From positions 62,001-126,000 of the forward strand of contig NZ_LZZT01000039.1 in the NCBI RefSeq assembly GCF_014170305.1: DNA of 64,000 bases, given 5' to 3'. This document shows, piece by piece, positions 36,391 through 45,081 of the stretch. This DNA comes from Achromobacter sp. UMC71. Its GTDB lineage: Bacteria; Pseudomonadota; Gammaproteobacteria; Burkholderiales; Burkholderiaceae_B. Position 1 is the stretch's first letter. Each line of letters starts with the position of its first letter. Position numbers and translations under genes: made by a program. The notes below the pieces were generated by a model. It searched no databases. It was not told the DNA's origin and saw only the letters and a program-made list of their open reading frames with translations.

Positions 36391-38973
36391 CTACGCCGTC
36401 AGCGTCTGGTCGCGGCCGGCCGCGTGGCTGAAATAGCGCCGGCTGATTTCATTGGACAGCGCGGTGGCGGCGGCATCCAGGCGCGTGGACAGGTCCAGCA
36501 AGGCCTGGTAGCGGCCCTGGCCATCGCGCTCGCACAGGGCCGCAAGCGCCGTGCCCGGCGCGCCGTCGTCATCCAGCACGGGCAGCAGGTCGGCCAGCGC
36601 GGCCGCCGGACCATCGGCCGCACCCGGCAGGCGCGCCAGTTCCTTGCGCAGCACGCCCAGCACGCAGATGATGGAGCGGGGATTGGCCGGCTCCAGCACC
36701 AGCAGGTTCAGCAAGGCCGGAATTTCCTGGCGGCCGGGATAATTGGCGCGGTAGGTAATCGTGCTGTCGAACAGGTCCAGCAGCAACCCAAAGGCGCTAT
36801 CGCCCAGCACCGCATTGCGCTGGAACAGCGCGCCCAGCAGATGGGACATGGCGCATAGCCGTTCCAGTTGCCGGCCCAGCGTCAACAGGCGCCAGCCATC
36901 GTCGCGGGTCATGCGGTCGGTCTGCGACCCCGTGATGGCCGACAACTGCGTGCCCAGGCGTTTGAGCGCGGGCAACAGGTCCGGGGCGGACACCGGCGCG
37001 TCGTCCTCGGCGCCCTGGGAACCGGCGGCCAGGCCGTCCAGGCAGGCAGCGGCCGTCACCACCAGCCGCCAGTGATCGGGCGACAGCCGGTCGCGGATCT
37101 GGCCGGCGGCGTAGGCCAGCGCGTCCAGGTTGCGCGCCAGCCCGTTGCCGCCCTCGGCCAGCTCGGCCACCAGGGTGTGTTCGAACATGCGTACCGACAA
37201 GGTGGCCGCCGGCGGCATCAGGCCGCTGCGGCGGCACAGCGCCGACACCGCCTCGAACAGATCGCGGGCATTGTCGTCGTCGCTGTTCAGCCAGGCCAGC
37301 GTCACCTGCGCCAGGCGCACGTCGTTTTCGGCGCGCTCGGTATAGCGGCCCATCCAGAACAGGTTTTCGGCCGCCCGGCTGGATACCGGCCGGTGGCTGC
37401 GCGCCAGGTCCTCGGGCCGCAGCTTGGCCGGCAGCATCGAAAACGTATCGACCGCGCCCCGGGTGGTGACCCAGGTGTCCATGCTGCTGCCGCCGCGCTG
37501 CATCGACACGATCTGCTGCTCGCGGCTGGCGATGCGGGTCAGCCCGCCCGGCAGCACGTGCCAGCCCCCCGCCCCGTCGGCAATGGCAAAGACCCGCAGC
37601 ATGGCCGCGCGCGGCACGATGTGGCCCACGCTCCAGGTGGGGGCCTGCGACAGCGGCAGGTATTGCTGGATGGTGTAGGCGTCCGGCTGCTCGGCAATGC
37701 GGGCCCGCAGCGCGTCGCGCTCGGCCGGCGACACCGCGCCGCCGATCACCGGCTCGAAACCGCCGCGCAGGTGCCCCGGATACGTGGCCTTGACCACCGC
37801 CCCGGGCAGGTCCGCCAGCACCTGTTCGCGCGCCGCGGCCTCGCCGCACCACCACGACGGCAGCGACGGCAGCAACAGCTCCTGGCCCAGCAGATAGCGG
37901 CTGATCGCCGGCAGGAAACCATTGATGGCGGGTGACTCCAGGAAGCTCGCACCCAGTGAATTGGCCACCAGCACGTTGCCGGCCCGCATCACCTGCAGCA
38001 GCCCGGGCACGCCCAGCGTGGAATCCGAACGCAGCTCCAGCGGATCGCAGAAATCGTCGTCCAGCCGCCGCAGCACCGCATGCACCCGTTCCAGCCCGTG
38101 CAGCGTCTTCAGGAACAAGTGGTTCTCGCGCACCACCAGGTCGCTGCCTTCCACCAGGGTCACACCCAGATAGCGCGCCAGGTAGGTCTGCTCAAAATAG
38201 GTTTCGTTATACGGCCCGGGCGTCAGCAGCACGATGCGCGCCGCGCCTGGCGCCGCCGCCGGACTCAGGCGGTACAGCATGTCCATCAGGTGGCGGTAGC
38301 TGCTGGCCAGGTGCTGCACCCGCAATTCCTTGAAGGCCTCGGGAAACAGGCCGGATACGGTCAGGCGGTTTTCCAGCAGGTAGCCCAGGCCCGACGGCGC
38401 CTGGGTGCGCTGCGACACCACCCGCCAGCCGCCGTCGCTGGCGCGGGCCAGGTCGAACGCGGCGATGTGCAGGTAGGTGCCGCCCGGCGGCAAATAGCCG
38501 CGCAGCGGCCGCAGGTAGCCCGGATGCCCCTGCACCAGGGCCGGAGGCAGCAGTTTTTCGCGCAGCAGATCCTGGGTGCCGTACACATCGGCCAGCAGCC
38601 GGTTCAACAGGCCGGCCCGCTGGCTCAGCCCCTGCTCGATGGTCGCCCAGTCGGCTTCATCGATGATGAACGGCAGCAGGTCCAGCGACCACGGCCGGGT
38701 CGGACCGTCGGCGTCGGCGTAGATGTTGTACGTAATGCCGTTTTCGCGGATCTGGCGGGCCACTCCGTCGGCGCGGCGGTCCAGGTCGGCAAAGCCGTCG
38801 GTGCCCAGCAGCTCGAAGAACCGCGGCCAGGGATCGCGCAGCCGGGTGGCGCCCGGGGCGTCCGCCGGCGCCCGCAGTTCGTCGTAATGCCCCGGCCGGG
38901 CGGCCAGGGCGGCGTGGACCGCCAGCGAGACGGCGTCTTGCGACGGGTCCGTCTGGAAAAGAAATTGCGGCAT
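36391..38973 (-). CDS. Circularly permuted type 2 ATP-grasp protein fused to alpha-E domain
   Basis: 860 aa. Residues ~75-500 are the circularly permuted ATP-grasp type 2 domain (ENGITYNIYADADG, LLTPGPYNETYFEQTYLARY, EGSDLVVRENHLFLKT); residues ~535-850 are the all-helical alpha-E domain (AENLFWMGRYTERAENDVRL at its start). The two are separate genes in many genomes and fused here. ATP-grasp enzymes of this sort are predicted to form amide bonds, making a peptide tag or metabolite. Central gene of the cluster. Confidence 0.9.
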   Translation of the reverse strand: MPQFLFQTDPSQDAVSLAVHAALAARPGHYDELRAPADAPGATRLRDPWPRFFELLGTDGFADLDRRADGVARQIRENGITYNIYADADGPTRPWSLDLLPFIIDEADWATIEQGLSQRAGLLNRLLADVYGTQDLLREKLLPPALVQGHPGYLRPLRGYLPPGGTYLHIAAFDLARASDGGWRVVSQRTQAPSGLGYLLENRLTVSGLFPEAFKELRVQHLASSYRHLMDMLYRLSPAAAPGAARIVLLTPGPYNETYFEQTYLARYLGVTLVEGSDLVVRENHLFLKTLHGLERVHAVLRRLDDDFCDPLELRSDSTLGVPGLLQVMRAGNVLVANSLGASFLESPAINGFLPAISRYLLGQELLLPSLPSWWCGEAAAREQVLADLPGAVVKATYPGHLRGGFEPVIGGAVSPAERDALRARIAEQPDAYTIQQYLPLSQAPTWSVGHIVPRAAMLRVFAIADGAGGWHVLPGGLTRIASREQQIVSMQRGGSSMDTWVTTRGAVDTFSMLPAKLRPEDLARSHRPVSSRAAENLFWMGRYTERAENDVRLAQVTLAWLNSDDDNARDLFEAVSALCRRSGLMPPAATLSVRMFEHTLVAELAEGGNGLARNLDALAYAAGQIRDRLSPDHWRLVVTAAACLDGLAAGSQGAEDDAPVSAPDLLPALKRLGTQLSAITGSQTDRMTRDDGWRLLTLGRQLERLCAMSHLLGALFQRNAVLGDSAFGLLLDLFDSTITYRANYPGRQEIPALLNLLVLEPANPRSIICVLGVLRKELARLPGAADGPAAALADLLPVLDDDGAPGTALAALCERDGQGRYQALLDLSTRLDAAATALSNEISRRYFSHAAGRDQTLTA

Positions 38974-39001
38974 GCGCGAAGGAATCGGGTGACCAGAGAC
39001 G

Positions 39002-42000
39002 TCAATCGTGCCTTAAATCCAACGAGAACGGAAATTCCCGGCTGGGCTTGGCCGGGGCCGGGTCCAGCCGGCCTGGCGTATGGCCGAGCCGCTCAAAGCG
39101 GGCCAGGCGCCGGCTTTCGGCCTCGTAGGCGTTGATGGGGAACGATTCCGGGTTCAAGCCGCCCGGATGCGCCACGTGGTAGCGGCAGCCACCCAGCGAC
39201 CGCTGGTTCCAGGTATCGACGATGTCGAAGGTCAGCGGCACATGCACGCGGATGGTCGGATGCAGCGCCGACGGCGGCGACCAGGCCTTGTAGCGCACCC
39301 CGGCCACGTATTCGCCGACCCGGCCGGTAGGCTGCAACGGCAGCGTGCGGCCATTGACGGTGACCACGTGGCGGCTGCCGTTCAGCCCGCTGACCCGGAC
39401 TTCCAGGCGCTCCAGCGACGAATCCACGTAGCGCACCGCGCCGGCCGACGCGCTTTCCTCGCCCATCACATGCCAGGGCTCCAGCGCGCCGCGCAGTTCC
39501 AGGTGGATGCCGCGCGCGGCCACGTCGCCGAACAGCGGGAAGCGAAACTCGAAGTGCGGCGCGAACCAGGCCGGGTCGAAGGCGTAGCCGGCCTGGTTCA
39601 GATCCGTCAGCACGTCCTCGAAATCCATGCGCACGAAAGCGGGCAGCAGAAAGCGGTCGTGCAGCTCGGTGCCCCAGCGCGTCAGGCTCGCGGTATAGGG
39701 CGTTTTCCAGAAATGCGCCACCAGCCCGCGCAGCAGCAGTTGCTGGGCCAGGCTCATGCGGGCATGCGGCGGCATTTCAAAGGCGCGCAGTTCCAGCAGG
39801 CCCAGCCGCCCCGTGGGGCCGTCCGGGGAATACAGCTTGTCGATGCAGAACTCGGACCGGTGGGTATTGCCGGTGACATCCACCAGAATATTGCGCAGCG
39901 CCCGGTCCACCATCCAGGGCGGCACCTGGGCGCCCTGCTGCTGGACGCGCTTGTGGATTTCCTGGAAAGCCAGCTCCAGCTCGTAGACCTGGTCGTTGCG
40001 GGCCTCGTCGATGCGCGGCGCCTGGCTGGTCGGGCCGATGAACAGCCCCGAAAACAGATAGGACAAGGACGGATGGTTCACCCAGTACGCCAGCAGGCTG
40101 GCCAGTACGTCCGGACGCCGCAGGAACGGGCTGTCGGCCGGCGTCTTGCCGCCCAGCACGAAGTGGTTGCCCCCGCCCGTGCCGGTGTGGCGGCCGTCGG
40201 CCATGAATTTTTCGGTCGACAGGCGCGTCTCGAAGGCGGCCTGGTACAGGAACTCGGTATGGTCGACCAGTTCGGCCCAGTTGGCGGCCGGGTGGATATT
40301 CACTTCGATCACGCCCGGGTCGGGGGTGACCTGCAGCACCTTCAGGCGCGGATCGCGCGGCGGCGGGTAGCCTTCCATCACGATCTTCACCGACAGGTCG
40401 CGGGCCGTGGCCTCGACCTGGGTGACCAGGTCCAGGTAGTCCTCCAGGCGCTGCAACGGCGGCATGAAGATGTACAGCACGCCGTTGCGGGCCTCGACAC
40501 ACAGCGCGGTGCGGGTGATCCAGGCGGCGGACTCGAACTTGTCGGGGCTGCGGCCGGCCGGGTCGCCCGACCCCGTCGGGCCCGTGGCGCCGCCCGCGTG
40601 GCCGGCGCCGGTCAGGCCGTTGCCCCGGGCAGCGCCCTGGCCGTCATTGCCGGCCGCCGGGCGCAGCGCCGCGCCCGGAGACGGCTGCATCCGCCATGGC
40701 GCGGCCACCGGCAAGGCGCGCCGCGCCTCGAACGGATCGCGCTCCAGCAGCACCGGCGCGTCGCCCTCGGCCACCCAGGGCAGCGAATCCAGCGGCAGCC
40801 GGTAGCCCATGGGTGAATCGCCAGGGAACAGGTACATGCGTTCATCGCGCAGGAACCACGGGCCCGACACCCAGGCCGGTCCGTCCAGCTCCGGCCCATC
40901 GCCGCGCCGCACCGGCAGCGCATAGCCCGTCACGCTGTCCAGTCTGGCCTCGAACACGCGGTGCAGGCGCGCGCGCTCCATGTCGTCGTCCAGCCGCGAA
41001 TCGAACGGGTCCACGTTGACCGGCAGCCGGCGCTCGCGCCACAGGTAATAGAACACGTCCTCGTAGCCCGGCACGATGTACTCGTCGCCCAGCCCCAGCC
41101 GCGCGCACAGCTGGCCCATGAAGCGCCGCGCGTCGGTGGCGTCGTACTTGCTGCGCTGCCGTTCATCGGCGAACAGCGCCGGGTCCTGCCAGCAGGCCTG
41201 GCCGTCTTCGCGCCAGTAGATCGACAGCGCCCAGCGCGGCAATTGCTCGCCCGGGTACCACTTGCCCTGGCCGAAATGCAGAAAGCCATTGGCGCCGTAG
41301 CGTTCGCGCAGCCGGTTCAGCAAGGCCACCGCATAGCCGCGCTTGCTCGGGCCCAGCGCGGCCGTGTTCCATTCGGCGCCGTCGCGGTCCTCGGTGGACA
41401 CGAAGGTCGGTTCGCCGCCCATGGTCAGGCGCACGTCCATCTGGTCCAGATGGTCGTCGATGTGCAGGCCCAGGTCGCGGATGGCCTGCCACTGGCTGTC
41501 GGTGTAGGGCTTGGTCACGCGCGGCGATTCGAAAATGCGCGTGACTTCCATGGTGTGGGTGAATTCGACCTCGGCCTCGTCCACGGCGCCCGTCACCGGG
41601 GCGGCGCTGCCGGGCTCGGGCGTCGCCGCCAATGGAATATGCCCCTCGCCGGCCAACAGGCCCGAGGTCGGGTCCAGCCCGATCCAGCCCGCGCCGGGCA
41701 GATAGACCTCGCACCACGCGTGCAGGTCCGTGAAATCGGCCTGTGCCCCGCTCGGGCCGTCCAGCGCCGCCACGTCCGGCTTGAGCTGGATCAGGTAACC
41801 GGACACGAAACGGGCCGCCAACCCCAGATGCCGCAGCGCCTGCACCAGCAGCCAGGCCGAATCGCGGCACGAGCCGGCGTTGCGGGTCAGCGTTACCTCG
41901 GGCGTCTGTACGCCCGGCTCCATGCGGATCAGGTACTTGATTTCCTGGTGGAGCTGGCGGTTCAGGCCCACCAGGAAATCCACGGTGCGCTGCGGCCGCT

Positions 42001-42406
42001 TGTCGACCCGCCCCAGGAAATCGGTAAAGCGCGGCGTCGCCTCCTGCCGCACCCGGTAGGGCGCCAGCTCGCGCGCCAGCCCGTCGTCATAGTCGAACGG
42101 AAATTCCTCGGCGCTGGGCTCCAGAAAAAAGTCGAACGGGTTGTAGACCGCCATTTCGGCGACCAGATCCACCGTGATCTTGAACTCGCGGGTCTTGTCC
42201 GGGAAGTTCAGCCGCGCCAGGTAGTTGGCGAACGGGTCCTGCTGCCAGTTGATGAAATGGTTTTCCGGCTCGATCGTCAGCGAGTACGACAGGATCGGCG
42301 TGCGGCTGTGCGGCGCCGGCCGCAGCCGCAGCACCTGGGCGGACAGCCCCACCAGCCGGTCGTATCGGTACTGCGTCACATGCTTGAGCGCTACGTGGAT
42401 CGTCAC
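39002..42406 (-). CDS. DUF2126 protein with N-terminal transglutaminase domain
   Basis: 1134 aa from a GTG at 42404-42406 preceded by GGAGAAGG; a longer frame to 42598 lacks such a site and conserved sequence. Transglutaminase N-domain (~1-90), core with Cys in TRNAGSCRDSAW, His in TDLHAWCEVYLPG and Asp in IGLDPTSGL (~165-270), then the long DUF2126 region (from ~330; KRGYAVALLNRLRERYGANG, MEGYPPPRDPRLKVLQVTPDPG). DUF2126 shows similarity to amidoligases of the glutamine-synthetase-like group. Function in the cell is not known. Confidence 0.9.
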   Translation of the reverse strand: MTIHVALKHVTQYRYDRLVGLSAQVLRLRPAPHSRTPILSYSLTIEPENHFINWQQDPFANYLARLNFPDKTREFKITVDLVAEMAVYNPFDFFLEPSAEEFPFDYDDGLARELAPYRVRQEATPRFTDFLGRVDKRPQRTVDFLVGLNRQLHQEIKYLIRMEPGVQTPEVTLTRNAGSCRDSAWLLVQALRHLGLAARFVSGYLIQLKPDVAALDGPSGAQADFTDLHAWCEVYLPGAGWIGLDPTSGLLAGEGHIPLAATPEPGSAAPVTGAVDEAEVEFTHTMEVTRIFESPRVTKPYTDSQWQAIRDLGLHIDDHLDQMDVRLTMGGEPTFVSTEDRDGAEWNTAALGPSKRGYAVALLNRLRERYGANGFLHFGQGKWYPGEQLPRWALSIYWREDGQACWQDPALFADERQRSKYDATDARRFMGQLCARLGLGDEYIVPGYEDVFYYLWRERRLPVNVDPFDSRLDDDMERARLHRVFEARLDSVTGYALPVRRGDGPELDGPAWVSGPWFLRDERMYLFPGDSPMGYRLPLDSLPWVAEGDAPVLLERDPFEARRALPVAAPWRMQPSPGAALRPAAGNDGQGAARGNGLTGAGHAGGATGPTGSGDPAGRSPDKFESAAWITRTALCVEARNGVLYIFMPPLQRLEDYLDLVTQVEATARDLSVKIVMEGYPPPRDPRLKVLQVTPDPGVIEVNIHPAANWAELVDHTEFLYQAAFETRLSTEKFMADGRHTGTGGGNHFVLGGKTPADSPFLRRPDVLASLLAYWVNHPSLSYLFSGLFIGPTSQAPRIDEARNDQVYELELAFQEIHKRVQQQGAQVPPWMVDRALRNILVDVTGNTHRSEFCIDKLYSPDGPTGRLGLLELRAFEMPPHARMSLAQQLLLRGLVAHFWKTPYTASLTRWGTELHDRFLLPAFVRMDFEDVLTDLNQAGYAFDPAWFAPHFEFRFPLFGDVAARGIHLELRGALEPWHVMGEESASAGAVRYVDSSLERLEVRVSGLNGSRHVVTVNGRTLPLQPTGRVGEYVAGVRYKAWSPPSALHPTIRVHVPLTFDIVDTWNQRSLGGCRYHVAHPGGLNPESFPINAYEAESRRLARFERLGHTPGRLDPAPAKPSREFPFSLDLRHD

Positions 42407-42534
42407 TGCCTTCTCCGGGGACGGGGCAAACGGGGCCTTGATGGCGGGGCCAAGGAATGTGAACGGCGCAATGCGGCAGGCCGGCGGATGGCGACGAACC
42501 GGCTGCGCGCCGGCCGCTAGCGCCCATTGTGCCG

Positions 42535-43329
42535 TCAGCTGGCCTGCATCTGCACGGAAATCTGGGTCGACATGCCGGCGCCCTGCCCGTGCAGCCAACG
42601 CACCGGCGACGCCGAATCATGGTCGCGCGCCACCGCCAGCCGGCAATGGCTGTCCGAAGCGAAACGGCAATGGGTCACGTCCACGCTGATCCAGCCCAGC
42701 TCGGGCAGCCAGATGTCGGCCCAGGCATGCGCCACCGCTTGGTCTTCACGGGTGTACAGATAGCCGCTGACGTAGCGCGCCGGCGTGCCGCAGACGCGGG
42801 CGCAAGCCAGGAACAGGTGGGCCTGGTCGCGGCTGCCGCCCCGCCCCAGCGCCAGCACCTGGGCCGCGCCGGGGGCGTCGTCCGCCGCGTCGGCCGCAAA
42901 AACCACCCTATCGCAGATGGCCTCGGCCAGCGACAAGGCGTCTTGCGGGGTGGCCAACCCCCGCGGCAGCACCCGGCCCGAGAAGCCGCGCACGGCCTCA
43001 TCGCCGTGGGTCAGCGCGGTCGGCACGCAATACACGTGCACCGGCAAGCGGTGGTCTTCCGGGCCGACGTGGCCTTGCGACAGCGGCTCGATCTCGACCT
43101 GGCCGGTGACCTGTATTTCCACCTCGCTGTGGCGCCGGTTCAGGATCAGCGTGTGGGCGACATTGCCGTAGGCATCGACCTGGGCCTGGATGTCGCCCGG
43201 CGCCTGGATCTGCCACCGCAAGGCGCGCTGGTGCTCGTCCAACCGGGGCGTCAGCCGCAAGGTCTGGATGCTGTAGCTGACCGGCGCGGCATAGCGGTAA
43301 CGCGTAACGTGCTTGACGAGATGCTTCAC
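42535..43329 (-). CDS. Transglutaminase-like paralogue with Cys-to-Ser active site
   Basis: 264 aa from a GTG at 43327-43329 with AAGGAG upstream. Same N-terminal and core domains as its two paralogues, but the nucleophile position reads GRGGSRDQAHLFLA, i.e. S166 replaces the catalytic Cys. His (H201 in VAHAWADIWLP) and Asp (D217 in ISVDVTH) remain. It may be inactive, use Ser, or act as a binding subunit. First gene of the minus-strand cluster; the promoter must lie in 43330-43587, where I recognise no specific element. Confidence 0.85.
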   Translation of the reverse strand: MKHLVKHVTRYRYAAPVSYSIQTLRLTPRLDEHQRALRWQIQAPGDIQAQVDAYGNVAHTLILNRRHSEVEIQVTGQVEIEPLSQGHVGPEDHRLPVHVYCVPTALTHGDEAVRGFSGRVLPRGLATPQDALSLAEAICDRVVFAADAADDAPGAAQVLALGRGGSRDQAHLFLACARVCGTPARYVSGYLYTREDQAVAHAWADIWLPELGWISVDVTHCRFASDSHCRLAVARDHDSASPVRWLHGQGAGMSTQISVQMQAS

Positions 43330-43587
43330 GAACGTCTCCTTTCCAAGATCACGCGGGCTCTGTGCATCAGCGGCCGGTGTGGTTGCGCTCAGGGAGCGGC
43401 GCCTATCTTGCTGGCCGTCTGTGACGATACTGCTAGCAACTCGCGTGCCAGGGCGGGCCGGGCACGCGGATTGCGGGAGTGAGGGGTGGATTTATGGGGG
43501 GAACGCCGCCGCCAGACCGGTGCGGCGAGTGAAAATACTGCCATGGCCCGTGCCATTGCGCACCACGCCGGTGCGAGCACGGCGCGC

Positions 43588-43747
43588 CATGTCGGGCCGG
43601 CACCTGGCTCGCGGCCGGCCTACCCCCCACGTTGGGCCAGCGCGTGGCCCGTAACCGGCCTGCACCCCACGTCGGGCCAGCGACTGGCCCGCGACTGGCC
43701 TACACCGCACGTTGGGCCAGCGACTGGCCCGCGGCCGGCCTACACCG
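43588..43747. repeat. Four tandem 40-bp repeats with internal hairpins
   Basis: Units at 43588-43627, 43628-43667, 43668-43707 and 43708-43747, all exactly 40 bp, with no spacers. Units 3 and 4 contain GGGCCAG-CGA-CTGGCCC, a perfect 7-bp hairpin; unit 2 keeps 6 bp of it with changed loop bases and unit 1 is more diverged. The last unit covers the stop codon and final codons of the LD-carboxypeptidase gene. It occupies part of the 410-bp gap before the transglutaminase cluster. Possible roles are multiple terminators or a protein-binding array. Confidence 0.85.
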
Positions 43748-44876
43748 CGACCGGCTGCTCCAGCCGCAGGCCGCGGCGCTCGGTATCCAGCGTGACCAGC
43801 GCGCCCAGCGGCAGCGTCAGGTTGGGGTCGCCATGGCCGCTGGGCCAGGCCGCCAGCACCGGAATGCCGCGCGCCTGGAAGTGCTCCTGCAACAGCGGAA
43901 ACAGCTGGCTCTGGCCCATGGCGTCGCCGCCCGGCAGGCCCAGGCGGGTGAAATTGCCCGCCAGTACGCCCTTGATGCGGTCGAATTTGCCCGCGGCGCG
44001 CAATTGCGACAGCAGCCGGTCGATGCGCGGCAGCGCCTCGTTGACGTCCTCGATGAATAGAATCGCATCGCGCGTGGCGATCTCGTGGCGCGAGCCGATG
44101 GTGGCCGCGATCAGCGCCAGGTTGCCGCCCACCAGCCGGCCCGTTGCCGTGCCGGGGGCCAGCGCCACCGGGTACGTGTCCGGGGGCGCCTCGATCCACG
44201 CGCCCTGCCCGATCTGCCCGCCTATCATGGCCAGCACATGGCTGGCGGTGGGCTCGGCCTTGCCGGCCAGGATGTCCTGCGCCAGCATCGGCCCGTGAAA
44301 CGTGACGAATCCGGCCTGCTTCTGGATCGCCAGGTGCAGCGCCGTGATGTCGCTGTAGCCGATGAACGGCTTGGGATGCGCGCGCAGCAGCGCGACATCC
44401 AGCTTGCCGGCAATGCGCCACGAGCCAAAACCGCCTTGCAGGCACCACACCGCGCCGATGGCCGGGTCCGCGAACGCCGCGTGCAGATCATTCAGGCGCG
44501 CCGCGTCATCGCCCGCCAGGTAATCAAACGGCGCCTCGCTGCGCGTCAGCGCGGCCGGCATGATCCGGGCCTCGTAGCCGCGTGCTTGCAACCAGTCCGC
44601 CGCCGCGAACGCCGCGCCATCGGCCGCCGAGGCCGGCGCCACGATAGCCACCTGCCCGCCGGGCCGCAATGCCGGCACCGGCGCGTCGCGGCGGGGTGCG
44701 GCGTTGGATGATGGCGTGCCGCCCGGCGCCAGCTGTCCGTCTTCGGCCGGCTGCGGCGCGCGCGCCGCGCACCCCGCCAACGTCAAGCCCGACAACCCCA
44801 AGGCCCCCGCCGCGCGCAACACGCTGCGGCGTATCGGATTGACTTCAGGCAGCGGGTAGCCGGCAGAACGGGGCAT
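43740..44876 (-). CDS. LD-carboxypeptidase (peptidase S66 family), lipoprotein
   Basis: 378 aa. N-terminal NPIRRSVLRAAGALGLSGLT leads to lipobox LAGC (C36), so probably a lipoprotein, perhaps Tat-routed given the RR. Peptidase S66 core from ~70: catalytic Ser in IGYSDITAL, Glu in LFIEDVNEALPR and His in WPSGHGDPN. These enzymes remove the terminal D-Ala from murein tetrapeptides; most are cytoplasmic LdcA, so an envelope-anchored form is less usual. AAGGA precedes the ATG. Flanked by two distinct tandem-repeat arrays. Confidence 0.87.
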   Translation of the reverse strand: MPRSAGYPLPEVNPIRRSVLRAAGALGLSGLTLAGCAARAPQPAEDGQLAPGGTPSSNAAPRRDAPVPALRPGGQVAIVAPASAADGAAFAAADWLQARGYEARIMPAALTRSEAPFDYLAGDDAARLNDLHAAFADPAIGAVWCLQGGFGSWRIAGKLDVALLRAHPKPFIGYSDITALHLAIQKQAGFVTFHGPMLAQDILAGKAEPTASHVLAMIGGQIGQGAWIEAPPDTYPVALAPGTATGRLVGGNLALIAATIGSRHEIATRDAILFIEDVNEALPRIDRLLSQLRAAGKFDRIKGVLAGNFTRLGLPGGDAMGQSQLFPLLQEHFQARGIPVLAAWPSGHGDPNLTLPLGALVTLDTERRGLRLEQPVAV

Positions 44877-44928
44877 GCGACGTCCTTTTTATAGATTGAT
44901 TATTGTTATTTATCAGATAGTTATAGAA

Positions 44929-45016
44929 TAATCGAAGAATCAACTTCAATTTATTCCAGAATTTACTTCAACCTATTCCAGAATTCACCTGAGGTTATTC
45001 GAGAATTCACTTTAAG
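44929..45016. repeat. Four iteron-like 22-bp direct repeats upstream of the LD-carboxypeptidase gene
   Basis: Units begin at 44929, 44951, 44973 and 44995, each 22 bp. The last three share ATTCSAGAATT and an ACYT stretch; the first matches unit 2 at 14 of 22 positions. The period equals two helical turns, placing each copy on the same DNA face. The array lies in an AT-rich 200-bp gap 50-140 bp upstream of the LD-carboxypeptidase start, on its promoter side, so a multi-site regulator is likely. Confidence 0.8.
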
Positions 45017-45081
45017 TTGAATCTTGCCCCATCAAGGCGGCCGGCCGGGCCGTCAAACCTGCCCGGCGGCCCGCTTGTGCG

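Noticed and set aside
43588-43747. CRISPR array
   Set aside because: The 40-bp units are directly contiguous with no unique spacers and no cas genes are near.
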